DNA from: Flavobacterium eburneipallidum | GTDB taxonomy: Bacteria > Bacteroidota > Bacteroidia > Flavobacteriales > Flavobacteriaceae | Direction of reading: 5' to 3' | DNA length: 64,000 nucleotides | Assembly: GCF_027111355.2 (NCBI RefSeq) | Contig: NZ_CP114291.2 | Location: 3,596,001-3,660,000, forward strand | In this document: piece after piece, positions 29,195 to 38,757 of the stretch | Layout of the letters: every line of letters starts with the position of its first letter | Position numbering within the stretch: the stretch's first letter is position 1 | The notes under the pieces: model-generated | What the model saw: only the letters and a program-made list of their open reading frames with translations | Database searches by the model: none | What the model was told of the DNA's origin: nothing | Program-made: the position numbers and the translations under genes

Positions 29195-30892
29195 TTGAAA
29201 CCTTTCCTATTCATTCTATTATTCCTAAACTTTGTACTCAATTGTTTTGGACAAAATTTTCAATTACAAGTAATTGGAAATTCTGATTACGAAAACAAAA
29301 TAATTGATTCGCTATTGTACAACCCTAAACACAAAAGCATAAAATCACTAACGGAAGAAATTAATTTAGTTTCAGAAAAATTATCAAAAAAAGGTTTTAT
29401 CGAGAATCAAGTATCAGAAACCGTTAAAAAAAACGATTCAAATTATATAGCAAAATTAAATTTGGGCGAAAGAATCAAATCGATACATATATATATAAGT
29501 AGAAATTCCGTAGTTTTTGATTTAGTTGCATTTGACAAAACAAAAGACACCTTGATAATCCCATATATAGAAACCGAACCCTTTTTAAACAAGACACTAA
29601 TCAGTTTAGAACAGAAGGGTTTTGCTATGGCGAAACTAAAATTAACCAACATCCAAAGAAAGAAAAATTTACTTTATGCCGATTTACAATTTGAATCCGG
29701 ACCACAAAGACAACTAAACACCATTGTTGTTAAATTTGCTGATAGTAATAAAAAAAATAATTTCCCTAAAGGACACTTAAAACAGATTAATCGTAAATAC
29801 AACAATAATTTATTCAATCAAGACATCGTTAAAAACATTTACAATGATTTTGAAAAATTCAGATTTGTAAATCAAATAAAATATCCCGAAATTTTATTTA
29901 CCAAAGACACCACCAAAGTATTTGTTTATTTAGAAAAAAGAAAATCTAATAATTTTGATGGCTTTGTAGGCTTCACCAATAATGATAACAATAAATTAGT
30001 CTTTAACGGTTATCTAGATCTTACATTGGAAAATGCCCTAAAAGCCGGAGAACAGCTTTCACTTAACTGGAAAAGCGACGGAAACCAACAAACGACTTTC
30101 AAAGCTAATATTGACATCCCTTACTTATTTAAAAGTCCAATAGGAGTAAAAGCTCAAATTTATATTTTTAAACAAGATAGTATTTTTCAAAACACAAAAA
30201 CATCAATTGATTTAGGCTATCTACTGGATTACAACACTCGATTTTATTTAGGGTATCAAGCTACAGAATCTAGCGACATTCAAAACACCAACAACAACAC
30301 CATCAGTGATTTTGAGAATTCTTTTTTGACAACCAATTTAGAATACACAAAACTAGACAACACTCATTCTACGTTCTCAAAAAAAACAAATCTTTCACTA
30401 ACTCTAGGAACTGGAAAAAGAACAAAAAACGGATTATTTGAAACAACTGGAGCTGACAAACAAATTTTCATCAACATTAATGCGATGCATAACTTCTATT
30501 GGAACAAAAAAAACTGTATTAACATAAATTATCAAAATTATTTCTTAAAAAGTAACAACTATATTATTAATGAATTATATCGATTTGGGGGAACCAACTC
30601 TATTCGAGGATTTGCAGAAAACAGTTTACAAGCTAATTTCATGACGGCTATCATCACAGAATACCGGCATATTATTTCATCCGAATTATTCATAAACACC
30701 ATCATGGATTATGGCTATTACGAAGACAAAAGCACAAAAACTAGAGAAAATCTGGTAGGTTTAGGCTTTGGCATAGGAATTAAAACAAGAAATGGATTAC
30801 TAAAAATTGCTTTTTCAAACGGAAAAACGAGCAATCAAAAGTTAAAATTTGAAAACACAATCGCTACCATTAGTTACAATATTAAATTTTAA
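29195..30892 (+). CDS. Omp85-superfamily outer-membrane protein (TTG start)
   Basis: At 565 aa, this starts with a signal peptide (KPFLFILLFLNFVLNCFGQ). The middle (about residues 60-250) has alternating alpha/beta segments like POTRA domains. The C-terminal half is a beta-barrel with the Omp85 signature RFGGTNSIRGFAENSL (about 465-480), and the last strand ends in aromatic F (ATISYNIKF). The protein is smaller than BamA, so it is likelier a TamA/FhaC-like or surface-antigen-D15 relative. The start codon is TTG: the frame upstream is closed by TAA at 29180-29182 with no ATG in between. It stands alone upstream of the SusC operon on the same strand; cargo unknown. Confidence 0.75.
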   Translation: MKPFLFILLFLNFVLNCFGQNFQLQVIGNSDYENKIIDSLLYNPKHKSIKSLTEEINLVSEKLSKKGFIENQVSETVKKNDSNYIAKLNLGERIKSIHIYISRNSVVFDLVAFDKTKDTLIIPYIETEPFLNKTLISLEQKGFAMAKLKLTNIQRKKNLLYADLQFESGPQRQLNTIVVKFADSNKKNNFPKGHLKQINRKYNNNLFNQDIVKNIYNDFEKFRFVNQIKYPEILFTKDTTKVFVYLEKRKSNNFDGFVGFTNNDNNKLVFNGYLDLTLENALKAGEQLSLNWKSDGNQQTTFKANIDIPYLFKSPIGVKAQIYIFKQDSIFQNTKTSIDLGYLLDYNTRFYLGYQATESSDIQNTNNNTISDFENSFLTTNLEYTKLDNTHSTFSKKTNLSLTLGTGKRTKNGLFETTGADKQIFININAMHNFYWNKKNCININYQNYFLKSNNYIINELYRFGGTNSIRGFAENSLQANFMTAIITEYRHIISSELFINTIMDYGYYEDKSTKTRENLVGLGFGIGIKTRNGLLKIAFSNGKTSNQKLKFENTIATISYNIKF

Positions 30893-30915
30893 GCCTCAAA
30901 AAAACACATAATATA

Positions 30916-30943
30916 ACATTTTAACTTATTAATGTTAAAACAT
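30916..30943 (+). other. AT-rich inverted repeat between the Omp85 gene and susC
   Basis: TTTTAAC (30919-30925) is complementary to GTTAAAA (30934-30940). It lies 27 nt after the Omp85 stop. It is AT-only apart from one base per arm and has no T-run, so it is a weak terminator candidate or a protein-binding site. Confidence 0.25.
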
Positions 30944-31038
30944 CAATTTTAATATGCACGCATAAAATAACGTTATAAATATTAGGAAAGTTAACAAATT
31001 ATTAAGAATTTTGTTTTACTAATTCAAAATATTTAAAC

Positions 31039-34000
31039 ATGAAACTAAAGTTCAATGGATTCTTAGTACTATTCGCAGTACTTATGGTGCAAATAACATT
31101 TGCGCAAGAAAGAGTTGTCACAGGTGTCGTTTCTGATAATTCAGGATTGCCTCTTCCAGGCGTGAGCGTATTAGTAAAAGGAACTCAGACCTCTGCGCAA
31201 TCTGATTTTGATGGAAAATACTTCATCAAAGCAACACCAAGCCAAGTCTTGGTATTTAGCTTCATTGGGATGAAAACCCAAGAAGTTACTGCTAGTTCAT
31301 CTCAAATTAACATTAAGTTACTATCATCTGAAGAACAATTAAGTGAAGTTGTTGTAACTGCAGTTGGTATCAAAAGAGAGAAGGCCTCTATTGGATCTGC
31401 ACAAACAACAATCAAATCTGAAAAACTAAATCAAGGCGCACAAACGAACGTTGCCGACGCTCTCAAAGGCAAGGTTGCTGGGGTTGTTATAAGCAATGCT
31501 TCAACAGACCCTGGAGCTTCTTCAGGGGTTATTATCAGAGGTTTCAGCAGTATGTCTGGATCAAATCAACCTTTATATGTAGTAGATGGGATTCCAATTA
31601 ATGATGAATCAAACTTTTCTGACGCACTAACTGGTGGCTACGATTTTGGTAGAGGCTCTGGAGACATCAACCCAAATGATATTGAAACATTAACTGTACT
31701 TAAAGGAGCTTCTGCAACGGCACTGTACGGATCAAGAGCAGCAAATGGAGCCATTATCATTACAACAAAAAAAGGTAAATCAGGAAAAATTTCAGTTGAT
31801 GTTACAAGTACAATGTCTTTTTCTGAAATTTTAAGAACCCCTAAATACCAATCTACTTTTGGTCAAGGATGGGATGGATCACATTATCTAATTGAAAATG
31901 GTTCTTGGGGACCAAAATTTGACAACCAACCAAGAGTTTGGGGTAATGTCGTTGACAATTCTCAATTACTAAAACCATTTTCTTTTCAAAAAGATCAATT
32001 AGAAAACTTTTTTGACACTGGTATTTCTAAAATAAATTCGATAGCAATTTCAGGAGGAAGCGAAAGTTCTACAGCTAGACTATCCTACTCAAATACGCAA
32101 CAAGATGGGATTTACCCAACAGATGCTGATTCATTCGGAAGACACACATTAGCATTAACCGCTAGCACTAAAGTAAATAAATTCTCTTTTTCAGGCAATT
32201 TAAATTACGTAAAAACAAGTGGTAGTGGTGTAGCTACAGGACAAGGACTTAGCTTAATGAACAATCTTATGCAAATTCCTACTGATATTCCAATAACAGA
32301 ATTTAGAGACTATAAGGGAGCATTTCACAATATAGACAACTACTACACCCCTTACGGAATTACAAACCCTTATTTTACTCTGAATGAAGACGGTTCAGAC
32401 TATAGTAAAAATCGTGTATATGGATCAGTTGATGTTTCTTATGAAATCAATAAATGGTCTAACATTACCTACCGATTTGGATTAGATCATTCTAACGATT
32501 TATTAAAAAGATGGGTTGCTAAAGTAGATGCTTCACCTGGAAGTCCAAATGATGGTTCTTCAACAGAACAAGCAGGATCTTATGCGGAAATTAGCCAAAC
32601 CTTGAGTCAATACAATCATGACATACTATACAGTTTAGATTTTGATTTGGGTAGTAATTTCAAACTTGCCTCTACATTTGGATGGAATATGAATGAAAGA
32701 CATGAATATTTATCAGACGCTAGTGTTGGTAGTCAAGATATAGCTGGTTTTCATTCCTTCAGTAATTCATCTCAAAACCCTACTGTTACTTCTGAAATAA
32801 GCAAAAGAAAGTTATACGGAATTTATAACTCAAGTACTTTGTCTTATGATAATCAATTATTCCTTACTACAAATATCAGAAATGACTGGTATTCTACCTT
32901 ACCTAAAGAAAATCAGTCTGTATTGTATGGAGGCTTAAATACCAGTTGGGTATTCACTAATACTTTTCCAGCGATTAAAAAAATCATATCCTATGGTAAG
33001 TTAAGAGCAGGATATGGAGAAACTGGAGTTGACACAGCTCCTTATCAGATTGGTTCAGTTTATGTTGCTGGAACTACCGACAATCAAGGCTTTGCAGAGT
33101 TAGCTTTTCCTTTAAATGGAGTTAACGGTTATGAAGTAGGAAATAGAGCCGCAAACCCGTTCTTAAAACCAGAAATTAGAAAAGAATATGAAGTTGGAGC
33201 TGAACTTTCTTTTTTCAAGAGTCGTATCAATTTAGATTTTGCATACTATAACGCAAAGGTAGAAAATCAAATTTTATCACTTCCTTTAGCCCCAAGTAGT
33301 GGATATACCTCACAAACTGCTAACATAGGAACATTATCTAACAAAGGTATTGAAGCTTTATTATCGGTTCTTATCATTAAAAATTCAAACAATGGATTCA
33401 ATTGGACTACTACTCTCAACTATGCTAAAAACAATACAATCCTTGAAGAGTTAGATCCAAGAATAGCACAAGTTTCATTAGGAGGATTAAGTACTACATC
33501 GTTTATTGCAAGAGAAGGTCAACCTGTAGGGCTTATATACGGAAGTGTTCCTTTGAGAGATCCTAATGGAAACATTGTTGTAGATTCAGATGGAATACCT
33601 GTTGCGTCACCTGACAAAGAAGTGTATGGTGATACTCAGTACGATTATACTTTAGGTGTTGGAAACACATTTACATACAAAAATTTTACACTTGATTTTA
33701 GTTTCGACATTCGTCAAGGCGGTTTAATGTATTCAAGAACTGCCGAAATCACAAGATTCACAGGAAACTCAATTACAACAACCTACAACGATCGTAACCC
33801 GTTTATTGTTCCAAATTCAGTAGTAGCAAATACTGACGGAGCAGGAAATGTAACTTACACTCCAAATACAACTCCTGTTGATAACGAACACATGGATAAT
33901 TATTATTCAGCAGTAGCTTTAGATAGAGAAAATGTAATCGATAAATCATTTGTGAAACTACGTGAAGTTGTATTAAGCTACAATTTACCTTCAAATATAC

Positions 34001-34194
34001 TTAAAGGAACTGGTCTTAATAATTTAACGGTATCAATTATTGGTCGTAACTTATTTCTATGGACTCCTGCAAGCAACCAATACATTGATCCTGAAGCATC
34101 AACATTCGGAACTGATTTAGAAGGACAATTTGGAGAATTCAGCGCAAACCCTTCAACTAGAAGTCTTGGATTTAGTCTTAAAGCTAACTTTTAA
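31039..34194 (+). CDS. SusC/RagA-family TonB-dependent outer-membrane transporter (1051 aa)
   Basis: This is the barrel component of a SusCD-type nutrient importer in the outer membrane. The signal peptide is followed by a carboxypeptidase-regulatory-like domain at about residues 25-100 (GVVSDNSGLPLPGVSVLVKG). A TonB-box-like EVVVTAVG follows, then the plug domain at about 115-225 with the SusC hallmark PLYVVDGIPIND and VLKGASATALYGSRAANGAI. The barrel ends in aromatic F (SLGFSLKANF). The next gene, 10 nt downstream, is its SusD partner. No glycoside hydrolase, lyase or sulfatase lies nearby, so the substrate cannot be assigned; peptides and other non-glycans are also possible. Confidence 0.95.
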   Translation: MKLKFNGFLVLFAVLMVQITFAQERVVTGVVSDNSGLPLPGVSVLVKGTQTSAQSDFDGKYFIKATPSQVLVFSFIGMKTQEVTASSSQINIKLLSSEEQLSEVVVTAVGIKREKASIGSAQTTIKSEKLNQGAQTNVADALKGKVAGVVISNASTDPGASSGVIIRGFSSMSGSNQPLYVVDGIPINDESNFSDALTGGYDFGRGSGDINPNDIETLTVLKGASATALYGSRAANGAIIITTKKGKSGKISVDVTSTMSFSEILRTPKYQSTFGQGWDGSHYLIENGSWGPKFDNQPRVWGNVVDNSQLLKPFSFQKDQLENFFDTGISKINSIAISGGSESSTARLSYSNTQQDGIYPTDADSFGRHTLALTASTKVNKFSFSGNLNYVKTSGSGVATGQGLSLMNNLMQIPTDIPITEFRDYKGAFHNIDNYYTPYGITNPYFTLNEDGSDYSKNRVYGSVDVSYEINKWSNITYRFGLDHSNDLLKRWVAKVDASPGSPNDGSSTEQAGSYAEISQTLSQYNHDILYSLDFDLGSNFKLASTFGWNMNERHEYLSDASVGSQDIAGFHSFSNSSQNPTVTSEISKRKLYGIYNSSTLSYDNQLFLTTNIRNDWYSTLPKENQSVLYGGLNTSWVFTNTFPAIKKIISYGKLRAGYGETGVDTAPYQIGSVYVAGTTDNQGFAELAFPLNGVNGYEVGNRAANPFLKPEIRKEYEVGAELSFFKSRINLDFAYYNAKVENQILSLPLAPSSGYTSQTANIGTLSNKGIEALLSVLIIKNSNNGFNWTTTLNYAKNNTILEELDPRIAQVSLGGLSTTSFIAREGQPVGLIYGSVPLRDPNGNIVVDSDGIPVASPDKEVYGDTQYDYTLGVGNTFTYKNFTLDFSFDIRQGGLMYSRTAEITRFTGNSITTTYNDRNPFIVPNSVVANTDGAGNVTYTPNTTPVDNEHMDNYYSAVALDRENVIDKSFVKLREVVLSYNLPSNILKGTGLNNLTVSIIGRNLFLWTPASNQYIDPEASTFGTDLEGQFGEFSANPSTRSLGFSLKANF

Positions 34195-34204
34195 TTAAAA
34201 AATT

Positions 34205-35665
34205 ATGAAATCAATAAATAAACTATTTTTAGTGCTTTTAACAGGAATACTTTTTTCTTGCGAAAATCAGCTAGACATTAATACTGATCCCAATTCTCCA
34301 ACTGAAATCACACCAGGTCTAGCACTTTCAGCAGCACAAGCCTCACTCATAACAGTTACAGGCGGAGATTTTTCTAACCTTGGAGGCTTTTATGCTCAAT
34401 ACCACACACAAGCACCTACAGCAGGTCAATACGAAACTATTGATCAATACAATATGGACACCTCTTATGCCAATAGAACTTGGACAGAACTGTATGCTGG
34501 TTGTATCAACGATTTAGAATTCGTAATTACTGAATCCAACAAAACTGGCGACACTGGTGGTGTACTTATTGGTACAGCTTTGAAAGCTTATACATTTCAA
34601 CTTTTAGTAGATGTTTTTGGTGATGTTCCTTATACTGAAGCCCTACAAGGGGTAAATAACATTACACCTAAAACAACTGAAGGAAGTGTCATTTACTTGG
34701 ATTTAATCGCTAAAATTGATGCAGCATTAGCAAGTTACAAAGCCAATCCTGTTACCACTTCAATAGGCAAACAAGACAATATTTACGAATCAGATATGGA
34801 TCAGTGGGTAAAATTTGCAAATACACTAAAATTGAAAATGTATTTGAGAATGGCTTATACTTCTCTAGCTAATCCTACAAAAGTGAACACACTACTCGCT
34901 GAAAATGATTTTTTAGAATCTGATGCCAAATTTTCAAATTTTGGAACAGGATTGAATCAAAGAAATCCTTTTTACGAAGTACAAATGATTTTTTTGGGAG
35001 ATGTAAACAATGTAGCTAGTAACTCCCTTTTTGAATTTTATAATATAAACGAAGACCCTAGATTAGAATCAGTATTTAGAGCAAATTCTGCAGGGGCTTA
35101 TTTATCAATCTCTCAAGGATCAGGAGACACTTTCAATAATTTAGCTAGCAATTATTCTAGACCTAATATCAAAGCTGACACTCCAGTCTATTTATTGACA
35201 GTTGCTGAAAGTAACTTTCTACAAGCAGAAGCTTTAATTCGTTACGGAGGAGGAGCTGGTGCAAAAGCAAAATACGAAGAAGGTGTAAAAACTTCTTTTG
35301 AAACTTATGGCTTATCTAGAGCTTTAGCTACACCTTTTTTAGCCACAGGAGGTGTTTATGAATATATTTCTGGATCGGGTATCGAAGCGACTGTAAGACA
35401 AGTAATTATTCAAAAATGGGCTTCATTGGCATACATCAATAACATGGAAGCCTACATAGAAACTACAAGAACTAAATTTCCTGAAATAGTTACAAAAGCA
35501 AGTGCAAACTATGCTTTAGGAAATAGAATTCCATCTGAAATATCAGTACTTAGTGGAAACACAGTTCCAAGCATATTATACTACCCTGATAATGAAACTG
35601 AAAGAAATCCAAATATCAAACAACATTTGAATTTGACTCAAAAAGTATGGTGGGATAAAAAATAA
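34205..35665 (+). CDS. SusD/RagB-family lipoprotein (SusD-like type 2)
   Basis: This is a surface lipoprotein of 486 aa that acts as the lid and ligand-binding partner of the SusC transporter encoded just upstream. The lipobox is GILFSC with the lipidated C19, followed by ENQLDINTDPNSPTEITPGL. That N(D)PN segment and the helical TPR-like scaffold suggest the SusD-like_2 branch. WTELYAGCINDLEFV, PYTEALQG and YLLTVAESNFLQAEAL match the family core. Translation is probably coupled to susC and to the two lipoprotein genes that follow. Confidence 0.92.
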   Translation: MKSINKLFLVLLTGILFSCENQLDINTDPNSPTEITPGLALSAAQASLITVTGGDFSNLGGFYAQYHTQAPTAGQYETIDQYNMDTSYANRTWTELYAGCINDLEFVITESNKTGDTGGVLIGTALKAYTFQLLVDVFGDVPYTEALQGVNNITPKTTEGSVIYLDLIAKIDAALASYKANPVTTSIGKQDNIYESDMDQWVKFANTLKLKMYLRMAYTSLANPTKVNTLLAENDFLESDAKFSNFGTGLNQRNPFYEVQMIFLGDVNNVASNSLFEFYNINEDPRLESVFRANSAGAYLSISQGSGDTFNNLASNYSRPNIKADTPVYLLTVAESNFLQAEALIRYGGGAGAKAKYEEGVKTSFETYGLSRALATPFLATGGVYEYISGSGIEATVRQVIIQKWASLAYINNMEAYIETTRTKFPEIVTKASANYALGNRIPSEISVLSGNTVPSILYYPDNETERNPNIKQHLNLTQKVWWDKK

Positions 35666-35689
35666 ATTAAATATTTAAAATAAATAATT

Positions 35690-36436
35690 ATGAAAAATAT
35701 AAAAAAACTATGTTTTCTGGTTTTATCTATAACTACATTGATTTCGTGTAGTAACGAACCAGAAATAGGATCAACGATAACTGTATATCCCATTATCACT
35801 GTTTCTGGAACTAATCCTTTTTTTGTTCCACTAGGGACTACATATACAGACCCAGGCGCTACAGCAAAAGCTGGATCTACAACAATTCCAGTTACAACAG
35901 TTGCAACTGGAAAATACAGAGGAACTAAAACTTTAGATACTAGCAAAGCAGATGAATATTTAGTAACCTATACAGCTACAAATTCAGACGGTTTTGACGC
36001 TAACGCATCTAGAAAAGTAATTGTATATAAAAATGGAGATTTAGTAAATAGTATTGAAGGTCTTTATACTTGTACAATTAGCAGAAACGGAGTTACTCCA
36101 AGTGATGCTTACAGAAACATCAAATACATTCACATCTGGAAAAATACTGATGGCACATACGGAGTATCTGATTCTTTTGGAGGTTGGTATGAATATGGAA
36201 GAGCAATTGCTGATTCTGAAACACCCGGAGGTATAATAAATGCAGTAAATATTTCTACTAATACATTTACATTCCCAGGCACATTAACTAATTCATATTT
36301 TGGAGGTTCTGCCACAATTACAAGTTTAACAGTAGATGCTGCAAGCAAAAAAGTAGTACTTACTTGTGTATGGAATACAGCAGCCCCAGTTACTGTCTAT
36401 ACTTTTGTAGCAACACTAACTCAAGTTCAACCTTAA
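35690..36436 (+). CDS. Lipoprotein with Ig-like DUF5011-type domain (BT_2262-like)
   Basis: This is a 248-aa lipoprotein with a lipobox ending at C20 (TLISC). Residues about 30-110 form an immunoglobulin-like domain of the DUF5011/HYR type: TVSGTNPFFVPLGTTYTDPG, ending DEYLVTYTATNSDGFDANAS. The C-terminal half (about 115-248) resembles the domain found in Bacteroides SusCD-linked surface proteins (SIEGLYTC, then IHIWKNTDGTYGVSDSFGGW). It lies 24 nt after susD. By position it should be the surface glycan- or ligand-binding protein of the unit, though binding is not shown by sequence. Confidence 0.75.
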   Translation: MKNIKKLCFLVLSITTLISCSNEPEIGSTITVYPIITVSGTNPFFVPLGTTYTDPGATAKAGSTTIPVTTVATGKYRGTKTLDTSKADEYLVTYTATNSDGFDANASRKVIVYKNGDLVNSIEGLYTCTISRNGVTPSDAYRNIKYIHIWKNTDGTYGVSDSFGGWYEYGRAIADSETPGGIINAVNISTNTFTFPGTLTNSYFGGSATITSLTVDAASKKVVLTCVWNTAAPVTVYTFVATLTQVQP

Positions 36437-36446
36437 AACAAACAAG

Positions 36447-36935
36447 ATGAAAAAAATAATATCTAAAATAGCGTTTGTATCTATACTTATTGCTGGCCTA
36501 ATATCTTGTGAAGACAATGGCTATGAAGAATACAAAAAAGGTAACACTCCAAGTGTTGCAATGAATGGCGAGTGGTATATAGATATCAGTGATGAATCTG
36601 GAGACATTTTAGTACAACATGCCATGCATAAAACCTTTGATGCAAATGATGGAAAAATGTATATCAATGATGCAAAATTAGGATGGTGGTTAAAAGGAAA
36701 ATTAAATGTAAATCCTACCGATTTGACATTTAATGTTACCAAAGAGGCAAATTTGAATGATCCTGGAACAACTTTCACAATTACTGAAGGGAAAATTATA
36801 AAAAATGCAGCAAAATCTAAAACAGGTGTTATGGTGGATAGCATCTACTTTGTTGCAGAATTTAGCTATGATCCTGGGGTAAAATACATCCACGCAGGAC
36901 ACAGAAGAACAGGATTTTTAGAAGATGATTTCTAA
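36447..36935 (+). CDS. Lipoprotein, lipid-binding-like (SusCD-associated, 162 aa)
   Basis: The lipobox ends at C21 (GLISC). The mature part shows NGEWYIDISDESGDILVQHA and a final YIHAGHRRTGFLEDDF. The length and pattern resemble the Lipid_bd (PF12888-type) proteins that commonly close SusC/SusD/Ig-lipoprotein operons in Bacteroidota. It is 10 nt after the preceding lipoprotein gene and is the last gene before a strong terminator. Function unknown. Confidence 0.7.
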   Translation: MKKIISKIAFVSILIAGLISCEDNGYEEYKKGNTPSVAMNGEWYIDISDESGDILVQHAMHKTFDANDGKMYINDAKLGWWLKGKLNVNPTDLTFNVTKEANLNDPGTTFTITEGKIIKNAAKSKTGVMVDSIYFVAEFSYDPGVKYIHAGHRRTGFLEDDF

Positions 36936-36957
36936 AATTTAATCTTAAAACATTTCT

Positions 36958-36990
36958 CAAAACCATCCCGCATCTCGGGATGGTTTTTTT
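36958..36990 (+). terminator. Strong terminator of the SusCD operon
   Basis: AAACCATCCCG (36960-36970) pairs perfectly with CGGGATGGTTT (36976-36986) around CATCT, followed by a T-run. It overlaps the region where the rlmB promoter would need its -33 box. Confidence 0.9.
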
Positions 36991-36992
36991 TA

Positions 36993-37000
36993 TATCTTTG
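36993..37000 (+). promoter_or_regulatory. -7 box 4 nt before the rlmB ATG (predicted leaderless mRNA)
   Basis: TATCTTTG matches TAnnTTTG and is separated from the ATG at 37005 by only CGCC. The start site would fall at or next to the start codon. The -33 position lies inside the upstream terminator and does not match TTTG. Confidence 0.5.
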
Positions 37001-37004
37001 CGCC

Positions 37005-37739
37005 ATGGAAAAAGAACATTTAATATTCGGAATACGGGCCATTATTGAGGCAATACAAGCAGGAAAGGAAGTAGATAAAGTATTTATACAGAAAGAAATA
37101 TCAGGCGAATTAATGAAAGACTTAATGAAGGTAATGAAACGTGCTAACATTAACTTTTCTTATGTCCCGGTAGAAAAACTAAATCGATTAACTCCAAACA
37201 ATCATCAAGGAGCCGTAGCCTCCATTTCTCCAATAGGTTTTATCGAATTAGAACAGTTAGTAGATGCTACCGTTGCTTCTGGAAAAGTACCTTTGTTCTT
37301 AATTTTAGATCAAATATCTGACGCACGTAATTTCGGTGCTATTATTAGAACCGCTGAATGTACCGGTGTAAACGGAATTATAGTTCAAAAAGCTGGTTCT
37401 GCTCCAGTTAATGGTGACACTGTAAAAACGTCAGCTGGTGCTGTATTTAATGTACCTATTTGTAAAGTAGAACACATTAAAGATGCTATTTTCTACCTAC
37501 AAGGATCTAGCATAAAAACTGTTGCTGCTACCGAAAAAACAGACCAAAACATTTATGACATTAATTTAAAAGAAGGTGTTGCTATCATCATGGGATCAGA
37601 AGATAGAGGAATAAATCCTTCTGTACTGAAAATTGTAGACGAAAAAGCAAAACTTCCAATGTTTGGAACAATTGGTTCGCTAAATGTTTCTGTGGCTTGT
37701 GGTGCTTTTTTATACGAAGCAGTTAGACAAAGAGTCTAA
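37005..37739 (+). CDS. rlmB: 23S rRNA (guanosine-2'-O-)-methyltransferase RlmB family
   Basis: This SpoU-type SPOUT methyltransferase (244 aa) is expected to methylate G2251 of 23S rRNA. The N-terminal substrate-binding domain starts HLIFGIRAIIEAIQAG. The three SPOUT motifs are present: DQISDARNFGAIIRTAEC, then IIMGSEDRGINPS, then GSLNVSVACGAFLYEAVRQR with the knot Asn/Ser. It is a single gene with its own -7 box immediately before the ATG. Confidence 0.93.
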   Translation: MEKEHLIFGIRAIIEAIQAGKEVDKVFIQKEISGELMKDLMKVMKRANINFSYVPVEKLNRLTPNNHQGAVASISPIGFIELEQLVDATVASGKVPLFLILDQISDARNFGAIIRTAECTGVNGIIVQKAGSAPVNGDTVKTSAGAVFNVPICKVEHIKDAIFYLQGSSIKTVAATEKTDQNIYDINLKEGVAIIMGSEDRGINPSVLKIVDEKAKLPMFGTIGSLNVSVACGAFLYEAVRQRV

Positions 37740-37784
37740 AATTTTAGAATTTAGATTTCAAGAAATATAGAAAATGAATTAAGA

Positions 37785-38549
37785 CTATGGTTTTGATTCA
37801 TTTTTTTGGTTTAAGACAATCTCGTAATTCACAGGAAGATTAGAAGAAAAATAGGATTGTATTTCTTCATCTGGTTCAATGACTGGAAGATTCACAAAAT
37901 TACCATTTTCGTCAAAACGTTGCATAAACTTATCTTGCATCGGATCATAATCAGGATGTTCCCAATCGTATTTGATTATTTTTTTATATTCGGGCGTTTT
38001 GTAAAATAACGAAAGTGCAAAACCAGTAATAAATCCTGCCAGATGTCCTTCCCAAGAAATCTTATCTTCAACCTTAGGGAATACATACCAAATCAAACCA
38101 CCATAAACCACAATAACAGTAAGTGACAAAGCCACTAATCGATAATATTTGGTTTGAATTCCTTTGAAAAAAATAAAACTAACCAAAACATAAATTAGTC
38201 CACTTGCTCCAATGTGATAACTATCTCTTCCTATTATCCAAGTTATTAATCCTGAAAATAAAATCCCATAGCCAATAACAGCAAAAGATTGTTTGGCATA
38301 AAAAAAACGCAAAGCTGCTAATAAAATCAATAATGGAATCGAATTATTATAAAGATGCTGAATATCTGCATGAATAAAAGGACTGAAAATAATACCCTGC
38401 AAACCCGAAAATGTTCTTGGAAAAATTCCGTTTTCATCAAAATCAAAATCAAATTTGATTTGCAACCAATAAATAAACCACAAAAACCAAACAAAAAAAA
38501 GCGGTATGGCGATTACAGAATTAGAATATTTGAATTGATTGTCGTCCAT
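37785..38549 (-). CDS. Rhomboid-family intramembrane serine protease (254 aa)
   Basis: This is an integral inner-membrane protease. The catalytic Ser is S116 in HIGASGLIYV and the catalytic His is H169 in SWEGHLAGFITG. The HLYNN box (H65-N69) supplies the oxyanion residues. Six hydrophobic segments fit the basic rhomboid core. The C-terminal 60 residues are cytoplasmic and rich in Asp/Glu/Pro (IEPDEEIQSYF). It is a monocistronic gene, convergent with rlmB, with a TACTTTTG -7 candidate 53 nt upstream. The substrate is unknown. Confidence 0.92.
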   Translation of the reverse strand: MDDNQFKYSNSVIAIPLFFVWFLWFIYWLQIKFDFDFDENGIFPRTFSGLQGIIFSPFIHADIQHLYNNSIPLLILLAALRFFYAKQSFAVIGYGILFSGLITWIIGRDSYHIGASGLIYVLVSFIFFKGIQTKYYRLVALSLTVIVVYGGLIWYVFPKVEDKISWEGHLAGFITGFALSLFYKTPEYKKIIKYDWEHPDYDPMQDKFMQRFDENGNFVNLPVIEPDEEIQSYFSSNLPVNYEIVLNQKNESKP

Positions 38550-38601
38550 TAGAAATTTTAGAGTTTTGACTTTAAATTTTAGATTTATTCAAAAATGTAT
38601 C

Positions 38602-38609
38602 CAAAAGTA
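38602..38609 (-). promoter_or_regulatory. Candidate -7 box for the rhomboid gene
   Basis: The minus strand reads TACTTTTG. No TTTG is found at the expected -33 spacing. The predicted leader is about 50 nt. Confidence 0.35.
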
Positions 38610-38757
38610 ATTTAGTGCTATTTTGTCATATATAAAAAAAGAAAATAGAATAAAGAGAAAAGAAGATAGAGTCAATAGCTTCAAATAAAAACAGTAATTT
38701 TACAACAGTTTTTTTTTGATTTCAGATTGAAGAATAACAATTTTAGATTTTAAAAAA

